From RGIG5612 sp045627365 (lineage in GTDB: Bacteria; Bacillota; Clostridia; Lachnospirales; Lachnospiraceae), in assembly GCA_045627365.1 (NCBI GenBank), contig JAZQNN010000018.1, forward strand, positions 1 to 30,413: a DNA stretch of 30,413 bases, read 5' to 3'. How positions within the stretch are numbered: the first letter of the stretch is position 1; every line of letters starts with the position of its first letter. The position numbers were made by a program, and so were the translations under genes. Of this stretch, positions 14,062-22,382 are shown in pieces. Below the pieces are notes generated by a model, which was given only the letters and a program-made list of their open reading frames with translations, made no database searches and was not told where the DNA came from.

Positions 14062-15768
14062 GTGGCGAAGGGCAGCAGACAACCAAGGCGGACCGCGCTG
14101 AATATTCTTCTGAACGTTATCGGACTGGGGGTCGTTTTATTTCTTGTCCTCAGAGCACCTTACGGTTTTGGCACGACCGATGAATGCTACTACCTGAACA
14201 CGGCCATGCGTCTTGTCAAGGGCGACGCGCTGCTTGTTGACGAGTGGTTTATTGCCCAGCTCTTCAGCTTCATCACATATCCGATCCTCAGAATATATCT
14301 TCTGATAGCAGGAAGTACCGAAGGGATCATCCTGGCTTTCAGGTATATTTACATTGCGGCCAAGACTCTCTCATGTGTTTTCATTTACAGGCGGCTTGCG
14401 AAGACTACAGGCGAGGTTTTCGCTTTTATTCCGACCATTCTGTTCCTGATATTTACGCCATTTGATCTGATGGCGCTTTCATATAATACGATCGGGCTTA
14501 TGTGCTTTGCAATGGTCGGAGCAGGGCTGTCGGCTCTTAAAGAAAGTGAGAAGGTACTTCCTTTCTGGCTCGGCGTGCTTACGGCATTTGCAGTCCTTTC
14601 AAGCCCTTACATGATCACCGGATTTCTGATCTACACGGTCTGCGTCTTCGTGTTATGTAAGAGCAGTCTGAACAGAAAATACGCAGCATTAAGGATCAGG
14701 ACATGGCTCAAGATCACAGCCGGCGCGGCCATAGTTGCGGCGGCATTTGCCGCTTTCGTCCTTTCAAGGGCGACGCTTCAGGAAGTGATCGCATCGATCC
14801 CGCATCTGTTCTCAAGCCCGTCGCATCAGCTTACAGGCAGAGGACTTGGATATGTCTTTGAGCAGACCTTCTGCTGGAGCAAAAAAAGAGCTCTCATCTG
14901 GGCTTTCGTGGTCGTTATCAGCATACTCGCCGCACTTATCAAGCCGATCAGGAAATTAAGGACGATCATTTTCCTTGTTTGTGCAGTGCTTGCGGTAGTT
15001 TACGTGCTGATCCCGGGCTATCCTGTTGACCTGGTCAATTACGCCGTATTTCCTATCAATATGCTCGGCCTGGTATGTTTTGCCATGTCGGACAAGAAAA
15101 AATGGGGAGTATTCTTCAGCCTCTGGGTGCTGGGCTTTGTTTATGCTTTCAGCATGGTGCTTTCGTCCAATCAGGGATTTATCGCGCTATCGTACGCCAG
15201 CTGTATCTCGGCGATGGGCTCGATTATTTTTATAACAGATATAGCTTGCGAGATGTGGGAAAATGCGCATACGGGCAGAATCGTGATATCAATCGCGACC
15301 GGCTTCATTATTCTCGCGCAGCTGGGCTTTGTCGCATATTCAGCGGCAACCAGGTGCCTGTGGGATGATCCTTCATATACGCTGACTGAAGAAATCACAC
15401 ATGGCTGCGAAAAGGGCGTTATCACAAGCAGCAAATACGCTGATCTTTACGATACACTCTTTGAAGAGACAGCCGCGATCCGCGAAGCCACAGACGGCAG
15501 GGTGCTTTATTTCTCGCTGGAATATCTGTGGCTGATCTTAGATGATGAAAAAATGCTCGGAACTCCGCTTTCCTACTACGAAAGAGGAGAGGAATACCTA
15601 TCGGGTGAGATCCTTGCTTACTGGGAGATGTTCCCGGAAAAGAAGGCTGACTATTACTATTTTGACAGCTGCTGGGATGTTGATATAATTTGCCGGGTGC
15701 TCGGCATTGACAGAAACTTGCTTAAGGCCACAGGCAGCGGCAACTGGCTGTATATGCCGGAAGGTTGA
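14062..15768 (+). CDS. GT-C-like integral membrane protein
   Basis: This 568-aa protein has about eleven hydrophobic segments and a soluble C-terminal part of about 120 residues (ITSSKYADLYDTLFEE to the end). Just after the first helix comes YGFGTTDECYYLN with D40/E41, an acidic pair in the first outside loop as in GT-C glycosyltransferases that use polyprenyl-phosphate sugars. VDEWFIAQLFSF follows, also common in these proteins. The start is GTG 14062, four bases after the upstream stop, behind AAAGGAATAA. It precedes a polyprenol-phosphate-type glycosyltransferase, which could make its donor. Annotation as GT-C is by topology and context. Exact family not recognised. Confidence 0.65.
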   Translation: MAKGSRQPRRTALNILLNVIGLGVVLFLVLRAPYGFGTTDECYYLNTAMRLVKGDALLVDEWFIAQLFSFITYPILRIYLLIAGSTEGIILAFRYIYIAAKTLSCVFIYRRLAKTTGEVFAFIPTILFLIFTPFDLMALSYNTIGLMCFAMVGAGLSALKESEKVLPFWLGVLTAFAVLSSPYMITGFLIYTVCVFVLCKSSLNRKYAALRIRTWLKITAGAAIVAAAFAAFVLSRATLQEVIASIPHLFSSPSHQLTGRGLGYVFEQTFCWSKKRALIWAFVVVISILAALIKPIRKLRTIIFLVCAVLAVVYVLIPGYPVDLVNYAVFPINMLGLVCFAMSDKKKWGVFFSLWVLGFVYAFSMVLSSNQGFIALSYASCISAMGSIIFITDIACEMWENAHTGRIVISIATGFIILAQLGFVAYSAATRCLWDDPSYTLTEEITHGCEKGVITSSKYADLYDTLFEETAAIREATDGRVLYFSLEYLWLILDDEKMLGTPLSYYERGEEYLSGEILAYWEMFPEKKADYYYFDSCWDVDIICRVLGIDRNLLKATGSGNWLYMPEG

Positions 15769-15788
15769 AAAGACAGAAAGGTTGATTT

Positions 15789-16721
15789 ATGGACCAGATT
15801 GCAATATTGATACCATGTTATAACGAAGCAGTGACGATTGGCAAAGTCATCAGAGATTTCAGACAGGTCCTTCCGGAAGCTGTTATCTATGTGTATGACA
15901 ATAACTCCACCGACGGAACGGCCGAGATCGCTCAGGCAGAAGGTGCGATCGTCAGATACGAGTACCGCCAGGGCAAAGGAAATGTCATAAGGCGCATGTT
16001 CCGCGAGATCGATGCGGAATGCTATATCATGGTAGACGGCGATGATACATATCCGGCCGAGGCAGCTAAGGAAATGGCTGACCTGGTACTTAACAAGCAC
16101 TCGGATATGGTTGTAGGAGACAGGCTCTCATCGACATATTTCACGGAGAATAAAAGACCTTTCCACAACGCCGGCAATACTTCTGTCAGGAAGATCATCA
16201 ATACGCTCTTCAAGAGTGACGTCAAGGATATCATGACCGGATACAGAGCCCTCAGCTATCAGTTCGTCAAGAGTTTTCCGGTGCTTTCACGCAATTTCGA
16301 AATCGAGACGGAAATGACTGTCCATGCCGTAGACAAGAACATGCAGATCGACAACTATGTCATCGAGTACCGTGACAGACCGGAAGGAAGCGAGTCAAAG
16401 CTCAATACGGTCTCAGACGGAACAAAGGTCCTTGCCACGATCTTCAGGCTTTACAGAGTCTATAAGCCACTTGGCTTTTTCGGAATAATTGCCATATTGC
16501 TGTTCCTTCTCGCACTGGGATTTTTCATTCCGGTGCTTATCGAATATATCCGTACGGGACTGGTAACCAAGATTCCGACGCTTGTTACATGCGGATTTGC
16601 AGTTGTGGCTGCGATCCAGTCATTCTTTGCAGGGTGGATGCTTCACACGAACCGACAGAAGGAAAGGCAGGATTTTGAGATCCAGCTGATCAATCAGGCC
16701 ACGATGAAAAAAATGATGTAA
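15789..16721 (+). CDS. Polyprenol-phosphate-type glycosyltransferase family 2 with two C-terminal TM helices
   Basis: This is a 310-aa protein. The GT-A domain shows ILIPCYNEAVTIGKVI, YDNNSTDGT (36-44), RQGKGNVIRRMF (60-71) and MVDGDDTYP (81-89), the pattern of DPM1/GtrB-like enzymes that load a sugar on undecaprenyl phosphate. DIMTGYRALS and NFEIETEMTVHAVDK are also typical of this group. Two membrane helices lie near 231-253 and 264-285. Placed between two multispanning GT-C-like proteins, it most likely supplies the lipid-linked sugar that they transfer outside. Start ATG 15789 is supported by AGAAAGG upstream. Confidence 0.9.
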   Translation: MDQIAILIPCYNEAVTIGKVIRDFRQVLPEAVIYVYDNNSTDGTAEIAQAEGAIVRYEYRQGKGNVIRRMFREIDAECYIMVDGDDTYPAEAAKEMADLVLNKHSDMVVGDRLSSTYFTENKRPFHNAGNTSVRKIINTLFKSDVKDIMTGYRALSYQFVKSFPVLSRNFEIETEMTVHAVDKNMQIDNYVIEYRDRPEGSESKLNTVSDGTKVLATIFRLYRVYKPLGFFGIIAILLFLLALGFFIPVLIEYIRTGLVTKIPTLVTCGFAVVAAIQSFFAGWMLHTNRQKERQDFEIQLINQATMKKMM

Positions 16722-16735
16722 AAATGAGGTGCGTT

Positions 16736-18025
16736 ATGACGCAGACCAAAGATAGTTTCTGGAAAATACTGATCAGACTGCTGATCATCTTTGTATGTTC
16801 TGTTGCAGCCGGGTATCTTCTCCTCGTGGCTGTATATATGTTGCCCACGAAGAGGATCGACGACAATGTCGCCAAAAGCGCTCACATAATGCAGGAAGAG
16901 GACGCGGTCAGATGCCTTGTACACGGCAATCTTTCGACTGCACAGGACAATGTGACGGACTCTCTGATGCTGTTGATCGCGGCGCATCCGGAAGATGAGC
17001 CGGCGTTTGTCGAAGCTGTTAAAAACGAGCTGGATGCTTACTCTTTTAACCTGGGAAATACCGCCCGGGGGCTGGCAGAGAAATACCTTGGAAATGCGCC
17101 TGACGAAGGCTCCATAGCATATTCCAGGTATTGGCACGGGTATCTTATCCTCTTAAAACCGCTTCTTCTTATAATGAGTTACGGCAAGATAAGATTCCTG
17201 ATCGGATTTGCTCAGCTTGCCCTTGTTATGTGCATCGTAGGAATTTTATGCTACAAAAAGCAGCCGCTTATGGCTGTTCCTGTCGTGCTTGTATACCTTT
17301 TCATGAATCCGGCAGTACTGTCGCTTTCGATGCAGTACAATTCGATCTTCACGATCACGTTTGCCGAGCTTTTGCTGATCGCAGTCAACGAGAAATTCTA
17401 CGAAAATCCGACCAACTGGATATACCACTTCTTTGTCACAGGAATCGCGGTGGCGTATTTCGACCTTCTGACTTATCCTCTTGTCGCATTCGGAGTACCG
17501 TTTATATTCCTGATCGCAAGATATGGAAAGAAGAACGGACGAAACTTCCTGCAGCTAATAAAGTCGGGCCTTTCCTGGGTCATCGGATACGCTCTTATGT
17601 GGGCAGGCAAATGGCTCCTTGCCGATATCATCACCGGACAGGGAACGATCAAGGCTGCCTTAGGACAGGTAATGCACCGTATAAGCGGTTCGTCCGAGGT
17701 TACAGGCGAGAGCCTGCCGTATCTAAAGCTGGCAGCCACGGCGATCGGCCGCAATCTGGAGCTCGTGAAAGTATGGCTGGTTATCGGCGCAGTGCTGGCT
17801 GTGTGCGGGCTCGTGCTCGTCATCATAAAGCGCAAAGGACTCTTCAGTGCGATCTGCATATGGATACTGGGATTGATGCCTTTTGCATGGTATGCGGTGC
17901 TGGCCAACCATTCATCGATCCACATGCTTTTCACATACAGAAATATGGCAATTACCATATTCGCGCTTGCGATGGTCATAGCCAAAACCGCGTCAATCAA
18001 GAATGAAAACCGGAGGGTTAAATAA
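16736..18025 (+). CDS. Multispanning membrane protein, possibly GT-C-like
   Basis: ATG 16736 is preferred because GAGG (16726-16729) lies six bases before it. An ATG 12 bases earlier overlaps that site. The 429-aa protein has an N-terminal helix (ILIRLLIIFVCSVAAGYLLL), an outside domain of about 100 residues (to near 140), then about nine hydrophobic segments. The outside segment includes IAYSRYWHGYLILLKPLLL, and the core has LSLSMQYNSIFTITFAELLL. This outline fits lipid-linked-sugar glycosyltransferases or flippases, but no diagnostic motif is seen. It lies between the polyprenol-phosphate glycosyltransferase and the PQ-loop protein, whose ATG follows its stop directly. Confidence 0.6.
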   Translation: MTQTKDSFWKILIRLLIIFVCSVAAGYLLLVAVYMLPTKRIDDNVAKSAHIMQEEDAVRCLVHGNLSTAQDNVTDSLMLLIAAHPEDEPAFVEAVKNELDAYSFNLGNTARGLAEKYLGNAPDEGSIAYSRYWHGYLILLKPLLLIMSYGKIRFLIGFAQLALVMCIVGILCYKKQPLMAVPVVLVYLFMNPAVLSLSMQYNSIFTITFAELLLIAVNEKFYENPTNWIYHFFVTGIAVAYFDLLTYPLVAFGVPFIFLIARYGKKNGRNFLQLIKSGLSWVIGYALMWAGKWLLADIITGQGTIKAALGQVMHRISGSSEVTGESLPYLKLAATAIGRNLELVKVWLVIGAVLAVCGLVLVIIKRKGLFSAICIWILGLMPFAWYAVLANHSSIHMLFTYRNMAITIFALAMVIAKTASIKNENRRVK

Positions 18026-18310
18026 ATGGGACAGATATTGGAAGTAGTAATGCTCGTATGTTTCGGACTGTCATGGCCGGTCAACGCGATCAAAGCTTAC
18101 AAAGCAAGAACAGCCAAGGGCACAAGCCCGTGGTTTTTGATATTAATTCTGGTAGGATATATCGCCGGAGTCGCAGCTAAGTTCGTTTCGCAGAACATCA
18201 ATTATGTTCTCATCATGTATTTCATCAATATTGTTATGGTACTTCTGAACATCTTCCTGTACATCCGCAATCTTTTACTGGATAAAAAAGCAGAGAAAGA
18301 GGAGAAATAA
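18026..18310 (+). CDS. PQ-loop / SemiSWEET-like small membrane protein
   Basis: This 94-aa protein has three membrane helices. The first helix ends in the PQ-loop-type motif CFGLSWPVNAIKAYKARTAK, followed by GTSPWFLILILVGYIAGVAAK and a third helix before a Lys/Glu-rich tail. SemiSWEET proteins are three-helix half-transporters that dimerise to move small sugars. The start codon directly abuts the previous stop, with GGAGGG upstream, and its stop overlaps the next ATG (TAATG). Next to a beta-phosphoglucomutase, transport of a sugar or related small molecule is reasonable. The substrate is unknown. Confidence 0.75.
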   Translation: MGQILEVVMLVCFGLSWPVNAIKAYKARTAKGTSPWFLILILVGYIAGVAAKFVSQNINYVLIMYFINIVMVLLNIFLYIRNLLLDKKAEKEEK

Positions 18311-18969
18311 TGGGCAAGATCAAGGGTTTTATTTTTGACCTGGACGGAGTACTGGTTTTTACTGACAAGTTCCATTATCAGGCATGGAAGAAAATGGCTG
18401 ATGATATGGGCATTTATTTTGACGAGGTGATCAATAACAGGCTTCGCGGCGTGAGCAGAATGGACAGCCTGGAGATAATTCTGGAGCGCTACGAAGGACC
18501 CGCTCTTTCGGATGAAGAAAAGGTAGCTCTGGCAACCAAAAAGAACGAGATGTACCGTGAGCTTCTCGGCAATATGGCGCCTTCGGACGTTACGGAGGAA
18601 GTCAGGAAGACTCTTAAGAAGCTTCGCAAAAAAGGATACAAGCTCGCGATCGGTTCCTCGAGCAAAAACGCAAAATACATCCTTGAACGCGTCGGCATCA
18701 CGGATATGTTCGATGCAATCTCGGACGGGACAAATATCACAAAATCGAAGCCGGACCCGGAGGTGTTCTTGAAGGGTGCTGAGTTTTTGGGGCTCGATCC
18801 TTCCGAATGTGTAGTTGTTGAGGATGCGGAGGCCGGAATCGACGCTGCATGCGCAGGCGGTTTCATGAGCGCAGGCCTCGGTGAAGCCGCACGCTATGGG
18901 AAGTGCCAATATCCGATGAAATCGGTAGCGGACCTTCTGAAAATGATCAGGGACAGAAGGTACAGGTAG
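18310..18969 (+). CDS. pgmB: Beta-phosphoglucomutase (HAD superfamily)
   Basis: This 219-aa HAD enzyme has the nucleophile motif FIFDLDGVLVFTD (D10 nucleophile, D12 acid/base), the cap-domain RLRGVSRMDSLEIIL specific to beta-phosphoglucomutases, IGSSSKNAK (S116), KSKPDPEVFLKGAE (K147) and VVVEDAEAGIDAA (E171/D172). It interconverts beta-glucose 1-phosphate and glucose 6-phosphate through the bis-phosphate. It usually works with phosphorylases of maltose, trehalose or similar disaccharides, and none is present here. AGAGGAG lies before the ATG, which overlaps the PQ-loop gene's stop by one base. In this operon it may feed or recover hexose phosphate linked to the envelope pathway. Confidence 0.9.
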   Translation: MGKIKGFIFDLDGVLVFTDKFHYQAWKKMADDMGIYFDEVINNRLRGVSRMDSLEIILERYEGPALSDEEKVALATKKNEMYRELLGNMAPSDVTEEVRKTLKKLRKKGYKLAIGSSSKNAKYILERVGITDMFDAISDGTNITKSKPDPEVFLKGAEFLGLDPSECVVVEDAEAGIDAACAGGFMSAGLGEAARYGKCQYPMKSVADLLKMIRDRRYR

Positions 18970-18976
18970 ACACAAA

Positions 18977-19705
18977 ATGACAGAAACAAAGAAAAAGAAA
19001 ATCATTTATTCGGAACTGGCATATCTTCTGGGCAATGTCCTGATCGCGGTAGGCGTTGCCTTTATGGAGAAATCGAATTTCGGCGTTTCAATGGTAGTTG
19101 CGCCGGCTTACCTGATATATCGCTGGATCTCGCCGATATGGCCGGTCATGACTTTCGGAATGGCAGAGTACTGCCTGCAGGGAGTTTTGCTGTTGCTTAT
19201 GATGCTGATCCTCAGGAAATTCCGTCTGTCATGGCTGTTCTCGTTCCTGACGGCTGTTTTTTACGGATTCATACTTGACGGTGTGATGCTGCCGGTAGCG
19301 CTTATCCCGGACCTTCTGTGGATCAGAATAGTACTTTATGTACTCGGCATGATCATTTGCGCGGCGGGAGTTTCGTTCATGTTCCACACCTATATCTCGC
19401 CGGAGGTCTATGAGCTTTTCGTCAAGGAAGTTTCGGCCGGATTCGGCAAAGACATCCACAGGTTCAAGACCGGTTACGATCTGGTCAGCCTGGCTGTCGG
19501 AATCATTATGAGCTTCCTTATTTTCGGCCTTTGGAAATTCGAAGGTGTTAAGTGGGGAACTATCGTATGCGCGCTGATCAACGGCTTTATTATCAGCCTG
19601 TTCTCCAAGTTCTATGAGAAGAATTTCGAATTCGTTGACCGCTGGAAATTCAGAGATTTTTTTGAAGGAAATAAACAAGTAACGAATGAAAATGCAGAAG
19701 AATAA
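18977..19705 (+). CDS. YczE/DUF6198-like integral membrane protein
   Basis: This 242-aa protein has six to seven membrane helices. It shows SELAYLLGNVLIAVGVAFME, KSNFGVSMVVAPAYLIYRW, a long second helix pair, and a Gly-rich DLVSLAVGIIMSFLIFG near the end. This is the YczE/YitT-like fold (DUF6198), a membrane family without a proven function. It overlaps the MATE gene by 20 bases and follows pgmB by 7 bases. A role as a small-molecule transporter or accessory factor is possible but not shown. Confidence 0.75.
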   Translation: MTETKKKKIIYSELAYLLGNVLIAVGVAFMEKSNFGVSMVVAPAYLIYRWISPIWPVMTFGMAEYCLQGVLLLLMMLILRKFRLSWLFSFLTAVFYGFILDGVMLPVALIPDLLWIRIVLYVLGMIICAAGVSFMFHTYISPEVYELFVKEVSAGFGKDIHRFKTGYDLVSLAVGIIMSFLIFGLWKFEGVKWGTIVCALINGFIISLFSKFYEKNFEFVDRWKFRDFFEGNKQVTNENAEE

Positions 19706-21062
19706 CGGTCAGTTAGACCTGCTTATGGGATCGATCTGGCGCACGCTGATAGCCTTTGCTGCGCCGTTCATGCTCTCGTCGCTGCTTCAAACTTTATATA
19801 ATACCGTTGACACGATCGTTGTCGGACAGTTCGTCGGCTCTGAAGGCGTTTCGGCGCTTTCTGTTTCAGGCAACCTTCTTTATTTGTCCGTCACTTTGTG
19901 TATGGGGCCGTCCACAGCAGGGCAGGTGCTGATAGCTCAGTATATCGGAGCGGGCCGTCAGAGAGAAATCAAGCGCATCATGTCGACTATGATCCTTCTG
20001 ATAGGCGGATTTGCCATTGTGCTCAGCGGGGCGTTCCTGATATTTCTGAAGCCGATCTTAAGACTTCTTGCTACGCCGCCGGAGGCATTTGACATGGCGG
20101 TGGAGTACATGACGATATGCATTGTCGGGATACTTTTCACGGCGTTTTACAATATGTTTTCGGCGATCTTCCGCGGAATGGGAGACTCCAGGCATCCTTT
20201 CATATTCATAACGATCGCGTCGATCGCCAATGTTGTTCTGGATCTTCTGTTCGTCGGCGTATTCAAATGGGGCGTTGCCGGAGCCGCTTATGCGACGATC
20301 ATCGGCCAGGCGATCTCTGTTGTGTACAGCTTTATCTTTCTGCTCAAACATAAGACCGATTTCTTCTTTGAGTTTGGCAAAGGAGAGTTCAGACCATATA
20401 AGTCCGAGTCGAAAATGCTTGCCAAGCTTGGCGTCCCTTTGATGCTTTCGGGAAGCGCGATCAATATTTCGGTCCTCTTTGTTACCAGATTGATCAATGA
20501 GCTGGGCGTTGCGGTATCGGCGGCATTCGGAATAGGACATAAGCTTTCGCATATCCCGAATATACTGACGACCGCGGTCTCTCAGGCAACAACGGCCATG
20601 ATGGGGCAAAATCTCGGCGCGGGCCAGTACGACAGAGTACGCAAGATCCTGAAAGCGTCAGTCACGATAACGCTTACGACGCAGTTAGTTTTCGTTGCAC
20701 TGTGTCTGATCTTCCCGTCATTTTCATTCAGACTCTTTACGCCGGACGCTTCGGTCGTAGAGTACGCGATGACGTGGAATATTGCAATGGCAGCAGGCGC
20801 TCTGGCTTTTGGGTCGATGGGCCCGTTCCTGAGCCTGATCCAGGCGGTCGGCGACAGCAAGATATCGCTGGGCATCGGTCTTCTGGACGCATTTGTCGGA
20901 AGAGTGGCTACGACTATCGTTTTCGGAATAGTGCTCAAATTAGGCGCCTGGGGCCTGTTCATGGGCTTTAACCTCGGTGCATATCTCACAGCGATACCGG
21001 CGATACTGTACTATTTCCTTGTTAACTGGAAGGACAGGGGGATCAGGGCACAAAAAAACTGA
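19686..21062 (+). CDS. MATE family efflux transporter
   Basis: This 458-aa protein has twelve membrane helices in two six-helix bundles. The N-terminal signature FAAPFMLSSLLQTLYNTVDT and the following IVVGQFVGSEGVSALSVSGN are typical MATE, as is IFRGMGDSRHPFIF in helix 5. The second half repeats the pattern (ATTAMMGQNLGAGQYDRVRK). MATE proteins export cationic compounds by Na+ or H+ exchange, and the wider MOP superfamily includes lipid-glycan flippases. This one looks like the drug-export branch and not Wzx. As last gene of the plus operon it might export an intermediate, but independent drug export is equally likely. Confidence 0.92.
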   Translation: MKMQKNNGQLDLLMGSIWRTLIAFAAPFMLSSLLQTLYNTVDTIVVGQFVGSEGVSALSVSGNLLYLSVTLCMGPSTAGQVLIAQYIGAGRQREIKRIMSTMILLIGGFAIVLSGAFLIFLKPILRLLATPPEAFDMAVEYMTICIVGILFTAFYNMFSAIFRGMGDSRHPFIFITIASIANVVLDLLFVGVFKWGVAGAAYATIIGQAISVVYSFIFLLKHKTDFFFEFGKGEFRPYKSESKMLAKLGVPLMLSGSAINISVLFVTRLINELGVAVSAAFGIGHKLSHIPNILTTAVSQATTAMMGQNLGAGQYDRVRKILKASVTITLTTQLVFVALCLIFPSFSFRLFTPDASVVEYAMTWNIAMAAGALAFGSMGPFLSLIQAVGDSKISLGIGLLDAFVGRVATTIVFGIVLKLGAWGLFMGFNLGAYLTAIPAILYYFLVNWKDRGIRAQKN

Positions 21063-21103
21063 AGTAATTCACGATCAATAATTTACCGGAGGAGGTTACA
21101 AGT

Positions 21104-21432
21104 ATGTCAGACTATATTCTTCATTCAAGGCAAAGAAAAATACTGGTTTTGCTTAATGCTTCCCGCGGTATCATGACCGCCAAAGAATTGGCCGAAAAAC
21201 TCGGAGTATCAGAAAGGACACTCCGTAGTGATATCGCCAGTATGTTCCCGAAAAAGAGATTCGTATAATCTCTGTCAGAGGAAAGGACTATACGCTGTCT
21301 ATCAAAGACAGAAGCGGTTTCCTCGAACTATTTTCAGATAAACAGAATTACATCAGCCGTGAAGACAGGGTCAGAGCTATGATACTGATCCTGTTAAGCA
21401 AAGATGACTGGTACAGCATATCAAGCTATTAA
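21104..21432 (+). pseudogene. Frameshifted, truncated HTH transcriptional regulator (BglG/PRD-type N-terminus)
   Basis: GGAGGAGG lies before ATG 21104. The first frame gives 54 residues with a clear HTH_11-type domain (LVLLNASRGIMTAKELAEKL, then GVSERTLRSDIASM) and stops at 21266. In another frame, from about 21247, the family sequence continues: PEKEIRIISVRGKDYTLS, then DRVRAMILILLSKDDWYSIS, ending at TAA 21430. Intact relatives (MtlR/BglG-like activators) are several hundred residues longer, with PRD and PTS-like domains. One frameshift near 21243-21250 and the loss of everything after about 110 residues make this a pseudogene. It probably once controlled the aldolase and kinase genes that follow. 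Confidence 0.8.
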
Positions 21433-21475
21433 TTCTGCGTATTACGCAGCAAGAAATATATAAAGGAGATCAGTT

Positions 21476-22120
21476 ATGAAATACGAGAAAATCAGACAAA
21501 CTGTTCTGGATGCTATCCTGGAGGCCGTTGCCCAGGGACTTATTCGCGGAACAAGTGGAAATATTGCACTCAGAGATGATGAAGATGACGTTGTTGCCAT
21601 TACCCCGAGCGGAATTCCGTATGAGGGAATGACAGCTGGCGACATCAGCATCGTAGACATGAACGGAAAATGGCTTGACGGACCTTTCAAACCTTCTTCA
21701 GAGGTTCCGATGCATCTTGCAGTTATGAGAGCAAGACCTGATGTAAAGGCAACGGTACATACACACAGTATGTTCGCTACGATTCTGGCTATGGGTGACA
21801 GCCCTGCTCTGGAGCCGATCACACCTCCGCATTGTGAGTTCACTCCGGTAGGCATCGTTCCGTTTACAATGCCCGGATCAAATGAGGTCGCAGAGAAAGT
21901 AGTTCAGACACTCGGCGAAAAAGGAAGGGCATGCCTGATAAAGAATCACGGTATGTTCTCATGCGGTAAAGATATGAAGGCTGCTATGCACGCAACCATC
22001 TACACAGAGGAGATGGCACAGACAACTTTCTACGCAAAACTGCTCGGCACATATGAGCCGATGTCAAAAGAAGCTGTAGCGAAAATGCAGGAGCTTATCT
22101 TCGCTGATCAGGCAGTTTGA
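21476..22120 (+). CDS. Class II aldolase (L-fuculose-phosphate aldolase-like)
   Basis: This 214-aa protein is the full length of class II aldolase/adducin enzymes such as FucA. It shows the phosphate-binding RGTSGNIALR (24-33), TPSGIPYE (43-50), the catalytic Glu in SSEVPMH (E76), and zinc ligands H95 and H97 (VHTHS) and H158 (KNHG). Family enzymes split sugar 1-phosphates, such as L-fuculose 1-phosphate or related pentulose phosphates, into dihydroxyacetone phosphate and an aldehyde, or epimerise ribulose 5-phosphate. An FGGY kinase lies downstream, fitting a kinase-then-aldolase route. AAAGGAG precedes the ATG. The exact sugar is not determined, so no gene symbol is given. Confidence 0.9.
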   Translation: MKYEKIRQTVLDAILEAVAQGLIRGTSGNIALRDDEDDVVAITPSGIPYEGMTAGDISIVDMNGKWLDGPFKPSSEVPMHLAVMRARPDVKATVHTHSMFATILAMGDSPALEPITPPHCEFTPVGIVPFTMPGSNEVAEKVVQTLGEKGRACLIKNHGMFSCGKDMKAAMHATIYTEEMAQTTFYAKLLGTYEPMSKEAVAKMQELIFADQAV

Positions 22121-22143
22121 TCGGGTCAGTCGGGGGTGACAAT

Positions 22144-22194
22144 ATGAAAATAAAAATGGCATTATGCACACCGATTCCATACGTGTGGAAATAA
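22144..22194 (+). other. Possible 16-codon small reading frame or gene remnant
   Basis: GGGGGTGAC is followed after three bases by an ATG and 15 codons (KIKMALCTPIPYVWK), then TAA. It lies between the aldolase stop and the terminator. A deleted gene, for example a transporter, could have left this start region. Coding potential is weak. Confidence 0.2.
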
Positions 22195-22222
22195 AAGCAT
22201 CTGACTGATAAACGGAATACGG

Positions 22223-22250
22223 CAGGCGGTCCATTTGGGCCGCCTGTTTT
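22223..22250 (+). terminator. Rho-independent terminator after the aldolase gene
   Basis: CAGGCGG (22223-22229) pairs with CCGCCTG (22240-22246), followed directly by TTTT. It ends the aldolase transcript before the kinase gene, which therefore needs its own promoter in 22251-22382. Confidence 0.75.
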
Positions 22251-22273
22251 AATCATTTGCATCATAACTTGAT

Positions 22274-22303
22274 AACGAAATAAAATAAGTGAATGTTTTC
22301 GTT
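22274..22303 (+). promoter_or_regulatory. DeoR-like inverted repeat upstream of the kinase
   Basis: AACGAAA (22274-22280) and TTTCGTT (22297-22303) form a perfect 7-bp inverted repeat 16 bases apart, about 80 bases before the kinase start. DeoR-family sugar repressors often bind such AACGAAA/TTTCGTT sites. No DeoR gene is in the window. No convincing -35/-10 pair was found here. Confidence 0.35.
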
Positions 22304-22382
22304 GAGTAACAGGACTATTGTTATTTGAAGCAAACAAGGATAGAATCACATCAGGATAATATTTGAAATACAGGAGGCAAAA

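Noticed and set aside
17131..18006. 291-codon plus-strand frame inside the membrane protein gene, and a 206-codon minus frame there
   Set aside because: Arg/Cys/His-rich composition of an out-of-frame shadow. The membrane protein frame has the start site and helices.
18202..19005. 267-codon minus-strand frame over pgmB
   Set aside because: Antisense to beta-phosphoglucomutase with all catalytic motifs. No recognisable domain.
19686..21062. MATE gene as a Wzx glycan flippase
   Set aside because: Helix signatures fit drug-type MATE better than Wzx. The flippase role is kept only as a possibility.
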